A stretch of DNA of 19,693 nucleotides from an uncultured Atopobium sp. (lineage in GTDB: Bacteria > Actinomycetota > Coriobacteriia > Coriobacteriales > Atopobiaceae): contig CALKRF010000108.1 in the NCBI GenBank assembly GCA_937990665.1, forward strand, positions 1 through 19,693, written 5' to 3'. The position numbers and the translations under genes were made by a program. Under the pieces are notes generated by a model that saw nothing but the letters and a program-made list of their open reading frames with translations, did not search any database and was not told where the DNA came from. Position 1 is the stretch's first letter, and the number at the start of each line of letters is the position of its first letter. Below are positions 8,659 to 15,935 of this stretch, in pieces.

Positions 8659-8784
8659 GCGCGCCTGATTTCTGCAAAGAATCTGTAAATTCTGCCTGAT
8701 TTCATCAAAGAATCTGTGGATTTGCCTGATTTCGTCAAAGAATCTGTATCTGAAATACAGATTCTTTGCACTTTTCAGGCGCGC
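8659..8784. repeat. Triple direct repeat with one inverted copy (foldback element)
   Basis: Three 30-31 bp tandem units begin CCTGATTTC and contain CAAAGAATCTGT (starting at 8664, 8695 and 8725). One inverted copy, ACAGATTCTTTGC...TTTTCAGG, is at 8757-8779. The third unit and the inverted copy form a perfect 14-bp stem with a 5-nt loop. GCGCGCCTGA (8659-8668) and TCAGGCGCGC (8775-8784) close the whole element. Any of the three units could pair with the inverted copy. Function unknown. Confidence 0.8.
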
Positions 8785-8821
8785 TTTGAAGTATGTCCGA
8801 AGCTGATTTCGAAAGCCCCTT

Positions 8822-8837
8822 CATGAGAGCTCTCATG
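8822..8837. repeat. 16-bp perfect palindrome
   Basis: CATGAGAGCTCTCATG is self-complementary and stands alone in gene-free DNA, without a T-run. It could be a protein-binding site or part of the neighbouring repeat block. Confidence 0.4.
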
Positions 8838-8899
8838 GAGCCTGATTCTCTCGCCTTGTTTGAGTAATTTGGGACGTAACTGCGCCCGCGCACCCAGGT

Positions 8900-9247
8900 G
8901 GTAAAAAATGCGTTTAGTTGGGGAATACAGGTTTCTGCATACAACGTTTCCCCAGATAAAAGTTTTTGAGGCGGTAAAAAATCGTCTTAGTTGGGGATAA
9001 ATCGACCAATTTTAAGTTTTCATCCCCAACTAAACGCATTTTTTACCTTTTTCGGCACATAATTTTGAGGTCAAAAATTACGTATTCATAAGAATGCATT
9101 TTATTACACAAATATGCAGAAATCTGATTAGCGAACTAAAGAACGCACACTATTCTTCTCAATCATGCGCGGCTCAAGGATTATCTGGATCGAAGCACCA
9201 TCGTCCACCAACTCACCTGCGCTTTTCTGACTCGCTCCGTCAACCTT
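8900..9247 (-). repeat. Right copy of inverted repeat flanking xfp
   Basis: It is the reverse-complement partner of 5330-5675. Three 25-bp motifs occupy the same relative places: 8900-8924, 8973-8997 and 9023-9047. They carry GTTGGGGA where the left copy has GTTGGA, and the substitutions are largely compensatory so the stems stay paired. The lacI-like coding end follows at 9128-9247. Confidence 0.85.
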
Positions 9248-9250
9248 TGC
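9128..9250 (-). pseudogene. 3' fragment of a LacI-family regulator gene
   Basis: Read on the minus strand, about 40 codons ending at a TAA (9130-9128) match the end of the LacI protein encoded at 4369-5448. VDGASQKSAGELVDDGASIQ aligns with VDAAGQENADDTVDDSTSIQ, followed by an identical IILEPRMIEKNSVR and then SLVR versus VLGR. No helix-turn-helix or effector domain precedes it. The frame runs into the end of murE in another frame. It is therefore a relic of a second regulator gene or a duplicated gene end. Confidence 0.8.
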
Positions 9251-9279
9251 AGCGACACCCGCGCCCGCCGTGCTCCCCG

Positions 9280-10815
9280 CTACCTGCGACCGGCGCACTC
9301 GTCCAGCTTGGCGCGAACAGCAGCTTTGAACGCGGCAGCGTCCGTCATCCACGGAACGTGCTTGCCGCCGATAATGTTGAACGGCTCGTCGCCCTTAGCA
9401 AGCAGGTACACCAGCGCCGGTCGAGGGTCATCGTAAGCAGCGGAAACTGCCTCGTAAATGGCGTCGTAGCGGTCAAGGATAATCTTGTGCGCGGCGCCCT
9501 CGGGCGTGGCCTCGGCCATCTGCGCGCAAATCACCGCAGGATCTTCCATGTTGCAGTCCTCGGTGGTGTAAATCATCAAGTCCGCCCACTTGGCTGCTTC
9601 TTCCGGCAGCTCTTGGCGACGGTTGTACGCCTTACCGCCTACGGCCCCCATGACCACATAGCGGCCATAACCAGGGAATTCCTTGGACGTTGACGAGAAA
9701 AGCTTCTGGTAGGAAAGCTTGTTGTGGGCGTAGTCGACCAAGCCCGTAACTTTGTTGTCGGGCGAGCTCAAGAGCTCCATGCGGCCTGGCACCTTAACGT
9801 TCATCAGCGGAAGCACGGCGTCCTTCTCGCGAATGCCCAGGTAGTCGGCAACGGTGATTGCTGCAAGAGCATTCTCCACGTTAAAGAGGCCGGACATGGG
9901 CAGCGCGGCGGCGCCTGTCCAAGTTGGCGCGTGCACGGTAAATGTGACCATGCCCTGGTGAGGGGTGATTTCGTCCGCCCAAACGGTGGCGTCGGAATCG
10001 GTTGTGGAGAAAGTCAGGACCTTCTCGCACCTCTGCGCACGCTCCATGACCTGGTCAAACATCATGGTGTTCTTGTTGATAACGGCCACGCGAGCAAGAT
10101 CAAAAATCTTCAGCTTGCTTTCAAAGTAATCTTCAAAAGTAGGGTGTTCAACAGGGGAAATGTGATCGGTTCCAATGTTTAGGAACACCGCGACGCTCAG
10201 ATTGAGGCCAACCGTGCGGTCGTACTTGAGTCCCTGGCTGGAAATCTCCATGTCAACGTAGGGGAGGCCGGCCTCCGCGGCGTGCTTGAGGTGACGCCAC
10301 AGCTCAGGAGCCTCGGGCGTGGTGTTGTGCGCGGGCTGCGTGTCCTTGCCGTCAAACACCTCAATACCGCCAATCACGCCGCACTTGGAGTACGGCTCGT
10401 CGCCGTCAAGGATGGCGCGCAGCATATATGAGCAGGTAGACTTGCCTTTGGTGCCCGTAATGCCGATGGTGGTGAGCTTCTTGTCGGGGTGTCCCGCAAC
10501 GCCTGCGGCCGCGTAGGCCATGGCAAGGCGCACGTCATCCACGCGAATGGCTGCCACGTTTGGCGCTACTACCTGCAGCTCTTCTGCGAGTGACTGCTGG
10601 CAGAGGTACGCAGCAGCCCCAGCCTCCACCGCGCTTGCCAGATACGCTGGCGAGAAGTGCGCGCCCTTGCAGACAAACAGCGAGCCGGGGGTGACCTCAC
10701 GAGAATCGCTTGCAACATCGGTAAGCTGTGCGTTTTGATCCACCGCGTCAAGATGCGCGGTAGTGTACTCGATGTTCTTGCTGGTAAAGAGCGCCAGGAG
10801 CTCGTGTAATGTCAT
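9280..10815 (-). CDS. murE: MurE-type UDP-N-acetylmuramyl-tripeptide synthetase
   Basis: An ATP-dependent Mur ligase that adds the third amino acid to UDP-MurNAc-L-Ala-D-Glu in peptidoglycan synthesis, in the cytosol. The 511 residues from ATG 10815 show SDSREV (37-42), the P-loop GTKGKST (121-127), TTPEA (165-169), EISSQ (190-194), the likely carbamylated K234 in YFESK, VPGRME, and VDYAHN (360-365). GTKGK and the VEHPTFEDYF block match the lysine-adding MurE of S. pneumoniae. The specificity loop is unusual: TEDCNMEDP (418-426) where DAP enzymes have DNPR and the pneumococcal one has DDPN, so the added residue is uncertain. ATG 10815 has GAAGGA 9 bp upstream. An in-frame TTG at 10848 is less likely. 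TATACT (10872-10867) may be the -10 box. Confidence 0.9.
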   Translation of the reverse strand: MTLHELLALFTSKNIEYTTAHLDAVDQNAQLTDVASDSREVTPGSLFVCKGAHFSPAYLASAVEAGAAAYLCQQSLAEELQVVAPNVAAIRVDDVRLAMAYAAAGVAGHPDKKLTTIGITGTKGKSTCSYMLRAILDGDEPYSKCGVIGGIEVFDGKDTQPAHNTTPEAPELWRHLKHAAEAGLPYVDMEISSQGLKYDRTVGLNLSVAVFLNIGTDHISPVEHPTFEDYFESKLKIFDLARVAVINKNTMMFDQVMERAQRCEKVLTFSTTDSDATVWADEITPHQGMVTFTVHAPTWTGAAALPMSGLFNVENALAAITVADYLGIREKDAVLPLMNVKVPGRMELLSSPDNKVTGLVDYAHNKLSYQKLFSSTSKEFPGYGRYVVMGAVGGKAYNRRQELPEEAAKWADLMIYTTEDCNMEDPAVICAQMAEATPEGAAHKIILDRYDAIYEAVSAAYDDPRPALVYLLAKGDEPFNIIGGKHVPWMTDAAAFKAAVRAKLDECAGRR

Positions 10816-10866
10816 CCTCAAAAGTCCTTCGATAGCTGTTTGGCGCAAGCACAGCGCCCCAAAGAC

Positions 10867-10896
10867 AGTATAAATAGTTTAGCCGTCTGCCCCCAA
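10867..10896 (-). promoter_or_regulatory. Candidate murE promoter
   Basis: On the minus strand TTGGGG (10896-10891) and TATACT (10872-10867) are 18 bp apart, about 50 bp upstream of the chosen murE start. The -35 is weak. Confidence 0.35.
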
Positions 10897-10976
10897 TTGT
10901 GCTGGCGACAGTGCAACTTTCTTGGTCCTTGCATGCTAGCGTCACACCCTCATGGCGAGAAAATCGTCGATTTTGC

Positions 10977-11005
10977 TTGACTCACTGAGAGCTGCGAGGT
11001 ATAGT
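10977..11005 (+). promoter_or_regulatory. Promoter of the initiator tRNA
   Basis: TTGACT (10977-10982) and TATAGT (11000-11005) are separated by 17 bp, a near-consensus vegetative promoter ending 24 bp before the tRNA. Confidence 0.85.
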
Positions 11006-11029
11006 ACTTGTTCGCGCAAGCGTTTACAT

Positions 11030-11106
<77 letters not shown>

Positions 11107-11116
11107 TAAGAATTTC

Positions 11117-11141
11117 AAACCCGCCACCGGCGGGTTTTTTA
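11117..11141 (+). terminator. Terminator of the initiator tRNA
   Basis: AAACCCGCC (11117-11125) pairs with GGCGGGTTT (11129-11137) around a 3-nt loop, followed by more Ts. Confidence 0.88.
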
Positions 11142-11236
11142 TTAGCAATCAGCGCTGCTCAGGCCGCTGCTCGGTCGGCTGTCTTAGGAGACCGTTGGGC
11201 AAGCCACCAACATCGTCTCCGGCAATAAATCGCCCT

Positions 11237-11923
11237 CTACGCATCAAAGCCAAAGTTCAGCAAACGCTGCAACCTTAGCTCAAGACCCTTGTGATGATCG
11301 TAAGAATCCAGCAGACGCTGATAGTCCGGAGCAGCAGGCGCCAACTTCTCTACCAGCGCGTCTGTTGTCTGCCTCACTGATCGCAGGGGCTCAGGATGGT
11401 TTTTACCTTCGTTTTCTCCGCTTGCAATGCACCAGCGAATGTTCGAACGCACATGGCTGGTATCAAAAGTTTCAACAAAATTAGGGAACCACGTGCTTGG
11501 GCTCGCAAGAAGGTACTGGTCAAAGCGGCAGGTTGTCTGCATCTCAAAAAGGCTGCATAAACCCGATAAAGAATAGCCTAGCAAGGTAAGAGGACATGTA
11601 TCCTCTGCGGTATGAGTAGCTAGAGCAGCGTACTTCTCGACAGCTGGAAGTACGACGTCAGAAAGAAACTCTCTTCCAAATCCTCCAAAATTTGGAGCTT
11701 CTGTTCGCGCGCTTGCCGCTGGCCAAGGGGAATAGCAATCTTGATTCGACGGTGCAGTAATGACAAGGCATTGGGGGAGCTTGGCCGCGTCAAGTTTCCC
11801 AGAAGCAAGAAGCGCAGCTATCTTGGGCATCAGCAGCGAGCCATGGAGAATAACAAGAAGACCAGGAACCGCGGAGCGTTCTCCGATAGTGATTGTGTTG
11901 TCTGGTAGAGCTGATAAATCCAT
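11237..11923 (-). CDS. Alpha/beta-hydrolase esterase, likely ferric-siderophore esterase
   Basis: A 228-residue esterase with the alpha/beta-hydrolase fold. ILHGS near the N-terminus gives the oxyanion region, and GYSLSG (116-121) gives the nucleophile elbow with S118. A catalytic His may be one of those in SYDHHKGLE near the end. It resembles the IroE/Fes/esterase D group, which cleave ester siderophores to release iron inside the cell or in the envelope. No signal peptide is seen, so it is probably cytosolic. ATG 11923 has AAGGAA at 4 bp. An in-frame upstream extension to 12007 has no such site. It diverges from a FecCD-type importer, which supports the siderophore role, but the substrate is an inference. 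Confidence 0.75.
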   Translation of the reverse strand: MDLSALPDNTITIGERSAVPGLLVILHGSLLMPKIAALLASGKLDAAKLPQCLVITAPSNQDCYSPWPAASARTEAPNFGGFGREFLSDVVLPAVEKYAALATHTAEDTCPLTLLGYSLSGLCSLFEMQTTCRFDQYLLASPSTWFPNFVETFDTSHVRSNIRWCIASGENEGKNHPEPLRSVRQTTDALVEKLAPAAPDYQRLLDSYDHHKGLELRLQRLLNFGFDA

Positions 11924-12062
11924 GAAGTTCCTTGTCTGACCTCGTCTGTTATTGCCTGTTGGCGCCGGCGTCATCTCGCAGTAGCCGCCTCGCGGAGAGC
12001 ATCCCACAAAGGGATGTAGGTATTTTAAGCATTTCTCAACTCACAGTCTTCTCACAACTCAA

Positions 12063-12084
12063 AAAGTAATATATAGTTAACTTT
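12063..12084. promoter_or_regulatory. Imperfect AT-rich dyad between esterase and importer
   Basis: AAAGTAA and TTAACTTT form near-symmetrical arms around TATATAG, with AGTTAACT (12075-12082) itself a palindrome. Its place between two divergent iron-uptake genes fits a metal-dependent repressor site, but it does not match a Fur or DtxR consensus that I can recognise. Confidence 0.3.
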
Positions 12085-12170
12085 CGAAAAATTCCGCTGC
12101 TTCTGTGTAACGCGCATTGTACGTTGTATGTTGTGCGCAAAAACGCAGCGTCACTTTAGAGGGGTATTGT

Positions 12171-13232
12171 ATGATAAGAAAAGCCGGACCGTTCCGTCTT
12201 TTCATGGGAGTTCTCGTTGCAATTCTGGCAGCGAGCATTGTAATAACTTCAACGATGGGCGCCATTGGTGTCTCCCTGCAAGACGCATATGCCGTGCTGA
12301 CACATCATCTTTTTGGCATGCCGCTACCGGAGGCTCTAGCTGCAGGAGGACCTGTCGAGAAGGTCGTTTGGTCGCTACGTTTTCCCCGCATCATCTTGGG
12401 TGTGGTAGCTGGAGCTGGCCTTGCTCTTGCGGGTGTTGTCATGCAGGCGTCAGTTCAAAATACCTTGGCTGAACCGTATATTTTGGGCATTTCATCAGGA
12501 GCTTCGTGCGGAGCCACCTGTGCCATCATGCTTGGAGCCGGCGCGGTACACGTTGTGGGAATTTCTTCGGTGCCACTGTTCTCGTTTATTGGCTCAACAA
12601 TTGCCACGATTGGCGTTTTGTTGCTGGCGTCTACAGGCGGACATATGACGTCGTCAAAGCTTGTTCTCTCGGGCATGATTTTGAATGCCCTGTTCACAGC
12701 GCTGTCTAATTTCATTATTACAATCGCAGCTAATGCTGAGGGCATGATGGATTTGAAGTTTTGGACCATGGGCTCTTTGGCGCGAGCAAGTTGGGGAAAC
12801 GTTGGCGTTTCCGTTGTTGTAGTACTTCTCGTCAGTGTGTTTTTCCTTACACAGTTCCGCTCCCTCAATGTGCTTCTGATGGGAGACGAGGCTGCTACAA
12901 CGCTTGGTCTCAATACCAATTTGTGCAGGTGGGCATACTTGACCATTTCTGCGCTCATGGTTGGCACGCTGGTTTCATCAGTGGGAACCATCGGTTTTGT
13001 TGGCCTAATCATTCCGCATATTGCGCGCTCGTTTGTTGGATCCGATCACCGAAGACTGGTGCCAACTGCGCTGGTACTGGGAGCTATTTTCATTCTTTGG
13101 GCAGATGCCTGCGCTCGAACCATCCTGGGCAACGCCGAGGTTCCTATTGGCATCCTAACTGCTGTTGTAGGTGCACCGTTCTTTGTCTACATCATGGTCG
13201 CCCGCAACTACAGCTTTAGGGATGGTGAGTAA
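12171..13232 (+). CDS. FecCD-family iron-siderophore ABC permease
   Basis: The membrane subunit of a type II ABC importer for ferric siderophores, haem or cobalamin. The 353-residue protein has about ten hydrophobic segments. Family signatures are LRFPRIILGVVAGAGLALAG near residue 70, then QNTLAEPYILGISSGA, and GFVGLIIPHIARSFVG, the loop that contacts the ATPase. The start at ATG 12171 is favoured by AGAGGGG about 6 bp upstream. It leads a three-gene operon, with its stop 1 bp before the ATPase start, suggesting coupled translation. Only one permease gene is present, so it probably works as a homodimer. Ligand not determined. Confidence 0.92.
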   Translation: MIRKAGPFRLFMGVLVAILAASIVITSTMGAIGVSLQDAYAVLTHHLFGMPLPEALAAGGPVEKVVWSLRFPRIILGVVAGAGLALAGVVMQASVQNTLAEPYILGISSGASCGATCAIMLGAGAVHVVGISSVPLFSFIGSTIATIGVLLLASTGGHMTSSKLVLSGMILNALFTALSNFIITIAANAEGMMDLKFWTMGSLARASWGNVGVSVVVVLLVSVFFLTQFRSLNVLLMGDEAATTLGLNTNLCRWAYLTISALMVGTLVSSVGTIGFVGLIIPHIARSFVGSDHRRLVPTALVLGAIFILWADACARTILGNAEVPIGILTAVVGAPFFVYIMVARNYSFRDGE

Positions 13233-13233
13233 C

Positions 13234-13995
13234 ATGCGCCTTGACGTGCAAAATGTATCGGTCGCCATTCATAACAAGCAAATCGTAAAGGACGTCTCGC
13301 TCAATGTAGCAGACGGCGAGTTTGTGGGCATTCTTGGCCCCAATGGATCAGGTAAGTCCACGCTTTTGCGGGCAATTTATGGCCTTGGTCATCGCTATGA
13401 CGGCCAGATTTTGTGGGACGATCGCGACGCCGCTGAGATATCACGACGTGACTTTGCGCGCAAAGTTGCAGTTGTAAGCCAGTTTAACTCGTTGTCCTTT
13501 GACTTTACCGTTCGCGAGATTGTGTCGCTGGGACGCAGTCCACATCAGTCGGCGCTATCAAAAGAATCCGATCACGACGAGTCAATCGTTTCTGACGTTA
13601 TTCAGAAAGTTGGCCTTTCTCGCTTTGAAGATCGCTCTTTTGCCACGCTTTCAGGTGGCGAGAAACAACGTGTCATGTTGGCTCGTGCGTTGGCTCAGGA
13701 ACCAGAGTTTCTGGTGCTTGATGAGCCTACTAATCACCTGGATATTACGTACCAGATTGATATTTTGCGACTTGTTCGCAACCTTGGTATCAGCTGCCTG
13801 GCTGTTTTGCATGACATTGTGATGGCAGCTCACTATGTCGACCGCCTGTATTTTTTACAAGAGGGTTCCATTGTTTCCGAGGGTTCGCCTGAGGACATTG
13901 TGACCCCTAAGCTACTTGCTGATGTGTATGGCGTTGAGGGCATGGTCCGCCCATCAACTGCTGGAAACGGCATCAGCATTGATTACGTGTATTAA
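13234..13995 (+). CDS. ABC transporter ATP-binding protein (FecE/FepC type)
   Basis: The ATPase that powers the FecCD-type importer from the cytosolic side. The 253-residue protein carries a Walker A GPNGSGKST (35-43), the Q-loop Q83, the signature LSGGEKQ (139-145), Walker B FLVLDEPTNHLD (159-170) and the H-loop H193. The DEPTNHLD form and the length fit the FepC/BtuD class. ATG 13234 lies 1 bp after the permease stop, with GGTGAG as ribosome-binding site. An in-frame ATG at 13222 would overlap the permease by 11 bp. It is followed 40 bp later by the binding-protein gene. Confidence 0.93.
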   Translation: MRLDVQNVSVAIHNKQIVKDVSLNVADGEFVGILGPNGSGKSTLLRAIYGLGHRYDGQILWDDRDAAEISRRDFARKVAVVSQFNSLSFDFTVREIVSLGRSPHQSALSKESDHDESIVSDVIQKVGLSRFEDRSFATLSGGEKQRVMLARALAQEPEFLVLDEPTNHLDITYQIDILRLVRNLGISCLAVLHDIVMAAHYVDRLYFLQEGSIVSEGSPEDIVTPKLLADVYGVEGMVRPSTAGNGISIDYVY

Positions 13996-14035
13996 TCGCC
14001 TGTTGAGTATCAACAGATGAATGAAAGGATATCCT

Positions 14036-15097
14036 ATGGATCCTCGTGTAAGTTCAAATCTCTTTACGAGAAGGAATTTTTTGAGCATTGCAGCAGGATT
14101 TGCTGCAACTGCTGCTGGACTGGGTCTGACTGCATGCAACAATGCAACGTCTAGTCCATCTACCCCTGCTACTGAAGAAAAGAAGTCGGCCAATACGAGC
14201 TATCCCGTATCGTTCAAGCTCTATGACGGTGACGGCAACGAGTTTGAGGCCAAGTTTGACAAGGCCCCTGAGAGTGTTGTTACCCTGACAGACTCTGCAG
14301 CCGAGATTCTGCTGCGTTTGGGTCTTGGCTCCAAGATTATTGGCACCATCAAGCCTGACGCACCAATGCCTTCAGATATTGCTGACGAGTATGCGAAAAT
14401 TAATCAGCTGGGCGATAAGAAGAGCCTTTCTCGCGAGGTTGTTGTTGCCGCTAATCCAAACCTTATTGTGGGACGTTCCCGTCTCTTCACTTCAAAGGAC
14501 CAGACTTCTCCAAAGGACTATGCTGACCTTGGCATTTCTGTCTATACTCAGCTTGCATCTTCTGAGCAGGGCGATCCAACGCTTGCCGGAATTATTTCTG
14601 ACATTAAGAATCTTGGATCTATTTTTGACGTTCAGAGCAACGCTGACACTTATACCGCTGACCTTCAGAAGCGCCTTGACGCCATTAACGAGCGAGTTAA
14701 GGCTCACGAGAAAGATGCAAAGAAGACTGTACTGGTTATGACCAACCTCAAGGACGGCACGTTTGGTCTCTTTGGAGGTAGCGAGAAGAGCCTTGAGTTT
14801 ACTATCATCGACCAGCTTGGAGCTACTCCTGCGACAACTCAGTCTGCAAACGGCCTGACGTATGAAAATCTGATTAAGTTCAACCCTGACGTCATTATTT
14901 ATGTCACCGCAGAGCGCAATAAAGCAACTGACGCTGTAGCTAAAGACACCCTTCTGGGCGAGAGCTCCCTGCAGAACGTCCCCGCTATTGCCAACAAGAG
15001 CATCGTAGAGATTCCATACTCAGAGTACATCGATTACTCGCCACGCGCATTTGATTCTGCCGAGAAGATCCTTGAGGCTCTGTATCCTCAGAAATAG
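14036..15097 (+). CDS. Iron-siderophore substrate-binding lipoprotein, Tat-type signal
   Basis: The extracytoplasmic capture protein of the importer, family PF01497 (class III binding fold). The 353-residue precursor starts at ATG 14036, preceded by AAAGGA at 7 bp. The signal peptide has TRRNFLS (11-17), a twin-arginine motif, then a hydrophobic stretch and lipobox LTAC with C34 as the lipidated residue. A Ser/Thr/Pro-rich linker follows. The mature domain has VVTLTDSAAEILLRLGLGSKIIGT and LIKFNPDVIIYV, typical of FepB/BtuF-like proteins. The terminator directly after it ends the operon. A Tat route would export it already folded. Ligand unknown. Confidence 0.9.
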   Translation: MDPRVSSNLFTRRNFLSIAAGFAATAAGLGLTACNNATSSPSTPATEEKKSANTSYPVSFKLYDGDGNEFEAKFDKAPESVVTLTDSAAEILLRLGLGSKIIGTIKPDAPMPSDIADEYAKINQLGDKKSLSREVVVAANPNLIVGRSRLFTSKDQTSPKDYADLGISVYTQLASSEQGDPTLAGIISDIKNLGSIFDVQSNADTYTADLQKRLDAINERVKAHEKDAKKTVLVMTNLKDGTFGLFGGSEKSLEFTIIDQLGATPATTQSANGLTYENLIKFNPDVIIYVTAERNKATDAVAKDTLLGESSLQNVPAIANKSIVEIPYSEYIDYSPRAFDSAEKILEALYPQK

Positions 15098-15123
15098 ACG
15101 TATTTGAACATACGACGCTGCAG

Positions 15124-15160
15124 AGACCAAGCAGGAATTTCATTTCCTGCTTGGTCTTTT
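15124..15160 (+). terminator. Terminator of the siderophore import operon
   Basis: A perfect 14-bp stem AGACCAAGCAGGAA (15124-15137) / TTCCTGCTTGGTCT (15144-15157) with a 6-nt loop, followed by Ts, 26 bp after the stop codon. Confidence 0.92.
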
Positions 15161-15470
15161 CAAGTTTGTATTAGTTTTCGAAGAAGCGGTTTTCTACTAA
15201 TTCATTGAATTGGGGATGATGCATGTTGATACTGGATGAGAAAGATTCTCAGTTTTTTAAACTAGTATGGTAATGGGTCTTATAAGGTTATGCGTGTATT
15301 TTGCTAATCGTTATGCCGATAATGTATTAGTAGATTTTCGTCCTAATGATGAGATTATAAGTGTATTCACATTGTATTTATTCAAAAGGTAGGTGCATGA
15401 GGCAACGTATTCGGAGTTGGTACACAGCGGCGCTACCGAGACTAGGTTGAAGAAATAACTCGGTGGAGGG
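15161..15470. other. Gene-free AT-rich stretch at island edge
   Basis: No gene, RNA or strong repeat can be supported. A 41-codon frame (15267-15392) lacks a ribosome-binding site and recognisable similarity. Base composition turns AT-rich here compared with the operon before it. Confidence 0.45.
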
Positions 15471-15578
15471 ATGAACACCATCACTATGCACATCCCCAGA
15501 AACCTTAAAAAGCTGGTGCAGAGGCTGCAAACCTGTGCGGCATTAGTTTCAGCGTCTTCATTCGCATGTGATGATTGA
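15471..15578 (+). CDS. Short ORF resembling an antitoxin N-terminus
   Basis: A 35-residue frame with GGTGGAGGG directly before its ATG. The opening MNTITMHIPRNLKKLVQRLQ resembles the start of ribbon-helix-helix antitoxins (ParD/RelB-like), but the frame stops after ACDD, too short for a complete antitoxin. No toxin gene follows. It may be a truncated relic or chance. Confidence 0.3.
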   Translation: MNTITMHIPRNLKKLVQRLQTCAALVSASSFACDD

Positions 15579-15601
15579 AGGGTTAAATAAGAGTGACTAA
15601 C

Positions 15602-15709
15602 ATGAACCATTTAGAGATAATGAGTTTCATTTGGGATATCGCAGACTTTCTGCACTTCAGTTTTAAGCAGTATGAGTACGATGACATCATCCTGTTTTCA
15701 CGTATGTGA
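15602..15709 (+). pseudogene. hsdM: Remnant of type I restriction methylase HsdM (N-terminus)
   Basis: A 35-codon frame from ATG 15602 ends at TGA 15707-15709. Its protein contains MNHLEIMSFIWDIADFL, then FKQYEYDDIIL. This matches the opening of HsdM N6-adenine methylases, whose family pattern is roughly F(I/L)W-x-(I/V)ADLL, FKQ-x-x-Y, V(I/M)LP. After IL the expected PLTVLRRLDCVLE is lost and the frame stops. None of the methylase catalytic motifs (NPPF) is present nearby. It is therefore the broken 5' end of a type I restriction-modification operon, directly upstream of an RloC-like ATPase. Confidence 0.65.
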
Positions 15710-15722
15710 TGATATTAGGAAT

Positions 15723-15908
15723 ATGACGGAAGGTACGGCACCTGATTCTGTGAAATGGCATGTGCGGATGAATATCGATAAGCTCCGCACATACCTGTAT
15801 GATGCAGTGGAATTTCACCTGTATGACAATGCATAGAGGCTCGATGGTAGTACAAGTGATATTCTTGACTTATCTCACTTTGTAGAACTGCTCGGGTTGG
15901 GCAACTGA
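15723..15908 (+). pseudogene. Unidentified interrupted reading frame
   Basis: An ATG at 15723 opens 37 codons ending at TAG (15834-15836). The same frame then continues for 23 codons to TGA 15906-15908, 27 bp before the ATPase gene. Residues such as NIDKLRTYLYDAVEFHLYD, then after the stop SDILDLSHFVELLGL, look protein-like, so a single nonsense change is plausible. I do not recognise the family. Confidence 0.35.
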
Positions 15909-15935
15909 CGAGCGCAAACAAAACTCAAGGACGGC

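Larger units (their letters stand above)
8469..9127. other. Gene-free gap after xfp, rich in repeats
   Basis: No gene is supported. After the terminator the gap holds a triple-repeat foldback (8659-8784), a 16-bp palindrome (8822-8837) and the trailer part of the right inverted repeat (from 8900). Confidence 0.6.

Noticed and set aside
8659..8784. CRISPR array
   Set aside because: Units are contiguous and nearly identical throughout, without unique spacers, and no cas genes are present.
15311..15610. 99-residue minus-strand frame in the island
   Set aside because: No ribosome-binding site and no recognisable similarity; it lies opposite the antitoxin-like frame and part of the hsdM remnant.
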